From positions 930,001-994,000 of the forward strand of contig JAGKQI010000094.1 in assembly GCA_018806915.1 (NCBI GenBank): DNA of 64,000 bases. The letters are read 5' to 3'. Positions 62,470-64,000 of this stretch are shown piece after piece. How positions within the stretch are numbered: the first letter of the stretch is position 1; each line of letters begins with the position of its first letter. A program made the translations under genes and the position numbers. The notes below the pieces were generated by a model. That model had not been told where the DNA came from and did not search any database. It worked only from the letters and a program-made list of their open reading frames with translations. This DNA is from Phytophthora colocasiae. Its lineage: Eukaryota; Oomycota; Peronosporomycetes; Peronosporales; Peronosporaceae.

Positions 62470-64000
62470 GAATTGAACTCATCGCATCTTTCTCTTACGC
62501 ATTGCTGGGGTTGGAACCGTAGCTCTAAGCACCGATGTTAATGGTGAACAAGTTGAAGTCCGGTTGAATGATGTAGTTTATGTCCCTGGAGCCGAATTTG
62601 GTTTGTTTTGGCCTGGTTTAGCGGCTGAGCAAGGATTTGCCTTTGATTTCGATCGTGATACACTGAGCTTCAGAGTCTTGCAAGAAGGACGCATAGTGTT
62701 AGTTGCCTCTCCGTATGAAGCTACCTGGGGATTCTTTGCAGTTCACGCGACTACTGAAAGACTCGAACGATCCCTAGGAGGTAGATTTGGCAACGCTACA
62801 AGAGTTGACGGAGTAGCATCGCTTGAGATCTGGCATGAAAGACTCGGACACACCTGCCCTCAATACTTGAATCATGACGGATAAAGGACTCGTTTGGGGG
62901 ATGGTTTTGACTCATTGACAACTCGGAAATTGTGATGCGTGTCATGTTGAAAAGCAGAAAAAAACTCCAAATCGCAAGAATCTGGATCGAAAGACCAACT
63001 CACCAAACCAAGTGGTGTACGCGGACCTATTAATTCCTGGTCAAGGAAATGGAACGCGTTTTGAAGCAGTTCTTGTTCTAATGGACGGTTTTTCTTGCTT
63101 TGTAACTATTCACTAGCTGAAAAGTAAGGATAGCTCTGTCGTGAATAAGCACATCATGGAATATGTAGTGTGGGCTGAGCGTCAAGCCGGACGAGGTGAA
63201 CCTGCTGTCGGACAAGTCGTGTACGAAGTAAAAGAAGTATTGACCGACAAAGGTGGTGAATTTTGCAATGAAGCAATCGAGAAATGGTACGCATCTCGTG
63301 GTATTGAACATGTACGAGTTGGACCAAAGAGCTCTCAGTTAAACCTGTGTGAAAGAACTCATCAGAGCTTGGTTGGAATGATGAAGGCGATGATGTGCCA
63401 GTCTGGTTTACCACGCAGCTTCTGGCCTGAAGCACTTATGAATGCAGTGTACATTAAGAACCGAGTGTACAACAAGGGCACAGATGGTATCCCGTTCGCT
63501 GGCGTACGTGCACGTTCCGATTTCTCCTGGATGCAGAAAGCATCAAGACAACGCCAAACTGGGTTATGTTCTAGGCTATGCAGAGGATGTAATTGGGTGT
63601 AAGGTGTTCTTTCCTGATGAACACACAGCAAAATTTGTACCAGATTTAAGGGTGGCAGAAGACGTCATGTATCGTGATCGGTATGAAGTGACTTCAGAGG
63701 ATATTGATCTTGAGTCTCTGCTCTTTAAAACAACAAGTGATATCAGTGCTGAGCGTGAAAATTCAAGCTCTTCAGGGGTATACACTCAAAGTATTGCGTG
63801 GTCTGGAAAGAAGACGGAGACATACCCGCACAAATTTCCAGTTGCTACTGAAGTAAACGAGACCATTGATATGCACAATGTGGATCTCGAGGAAGGCGAA
63901 GGCTGTGCAACTGATCAAACCTGTGATAGTGGCTCTGTATCTGTGGATCATGAAGAAGTGTTTGAGCAAACAGATTGTCGTGAGGATACTGAAGATGCTA
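62470..64000 (+). mobile_element. Ty1/Copia retrotransposon, truncated by window end (copy 2)
   Basis: It is near-identical to 43920-45480 and runs from the protease end and GAG-pre-integrase domain (LEIWHERLGHTCPQYL, to 62884) through the integrase core (TDKGGEFCNEAIEKW, ERTHQSLVGMMKAMM, 63141-63602) into the acidic linker. The RT lies beyond the window. Frame breaks match copy 1 except for a one-base difference in an A run near 63633. Confidence 0.85.

Noticed and set aside
1..64000. CRISPR arrays, rRNA operons, bacterial operon signals
   Set aside because: None found. Short spliceosomal introns, LTR elements and CRN genes show a eukaryotic nuclear genome.

Overview
The window looks like a repeat-rich, pathogen-type oomycete genome, most likely Phytophthora or a close relative. 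The evidence is: Crinkler (CRN) effector sequences with an LxLYLATK-type header and an HVLV-type motif; bZIP genes with Val or Ile in place of the signature Asn of the basic region; very short GTAAGT/GTGAGT introns of 51-66 nt; and Crypton, Gypsy, Copia and MULE elements typical of oomycetes. Most of the sequence is transposable elements and the genes they have broken.
1-5.9 kb: two Crypton tyrosine-recombinase elements, head to tail on the minus strand. The left copy carries an inversion of its C-terminal part plus flanking DNA. 6.2-13.7 kb: a secreted GH78 alpha-L-rhamnosidase gene split by a Gypsy element (G1) with identical 281-bp LTRs and a 5-bp TSD. 13.7-14.1 kb: a small three-exon gene. 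14.2-32 kb: a cluster of type II membrane, GT-B-like glycosyltransferase genes (GT1-GT5). GT1 and GT3 look intact. GT2 is broken at two small palindromes. GT4 is split by Gypsy G2. GT5 is split by a 2.5-kb insertion carrying Crypton-like sequence. A TA-flanked pogo-like element nested in a TIR element lies between GT2 and GT3.
32.7-39 kb: bZIP gene A, split inside its bZIP domain by Gypsy G3. 39-47.6 kb: degraded GT6 and GT7, a degraded chromodomain reading frame, and Copia pieces in both orientations. 47.9-53.4 kb: CRN fragments, one CRN reading frame (CRN1), and bZIP gene B, the only unbroken copy. 53.7-64 kb: bZIP gene C (split by a small MULE-type element), GT8 (split by a Pack-MULE-like element that carries a piece of succinate dehydrogenase flavoprotein subunit), GT9 and a second copy of the chromodomain/Copia block. 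The 39-46 kb and 55.3-64 kb blocks are one direct segmental duplication, and its TE insertions differ between copies.
The theme is multigene families (GT, bZIP, CRN) expanded by local duplication and then knocked out by insertions into exons. In five genes (rhamnosidase, GT4, GT5, bZIP A, bZIP C) the reading frame closes exactly if the element and one target-site copy are left out, so those insertions appear recent. The most unexpected signal is a 12-bp palindrome of the form AAAG-NNNN-CTTT at the 5' LTR/internal junction of all three Gypsy elements. The inner four bases differ in each element but always remain self-complementary.
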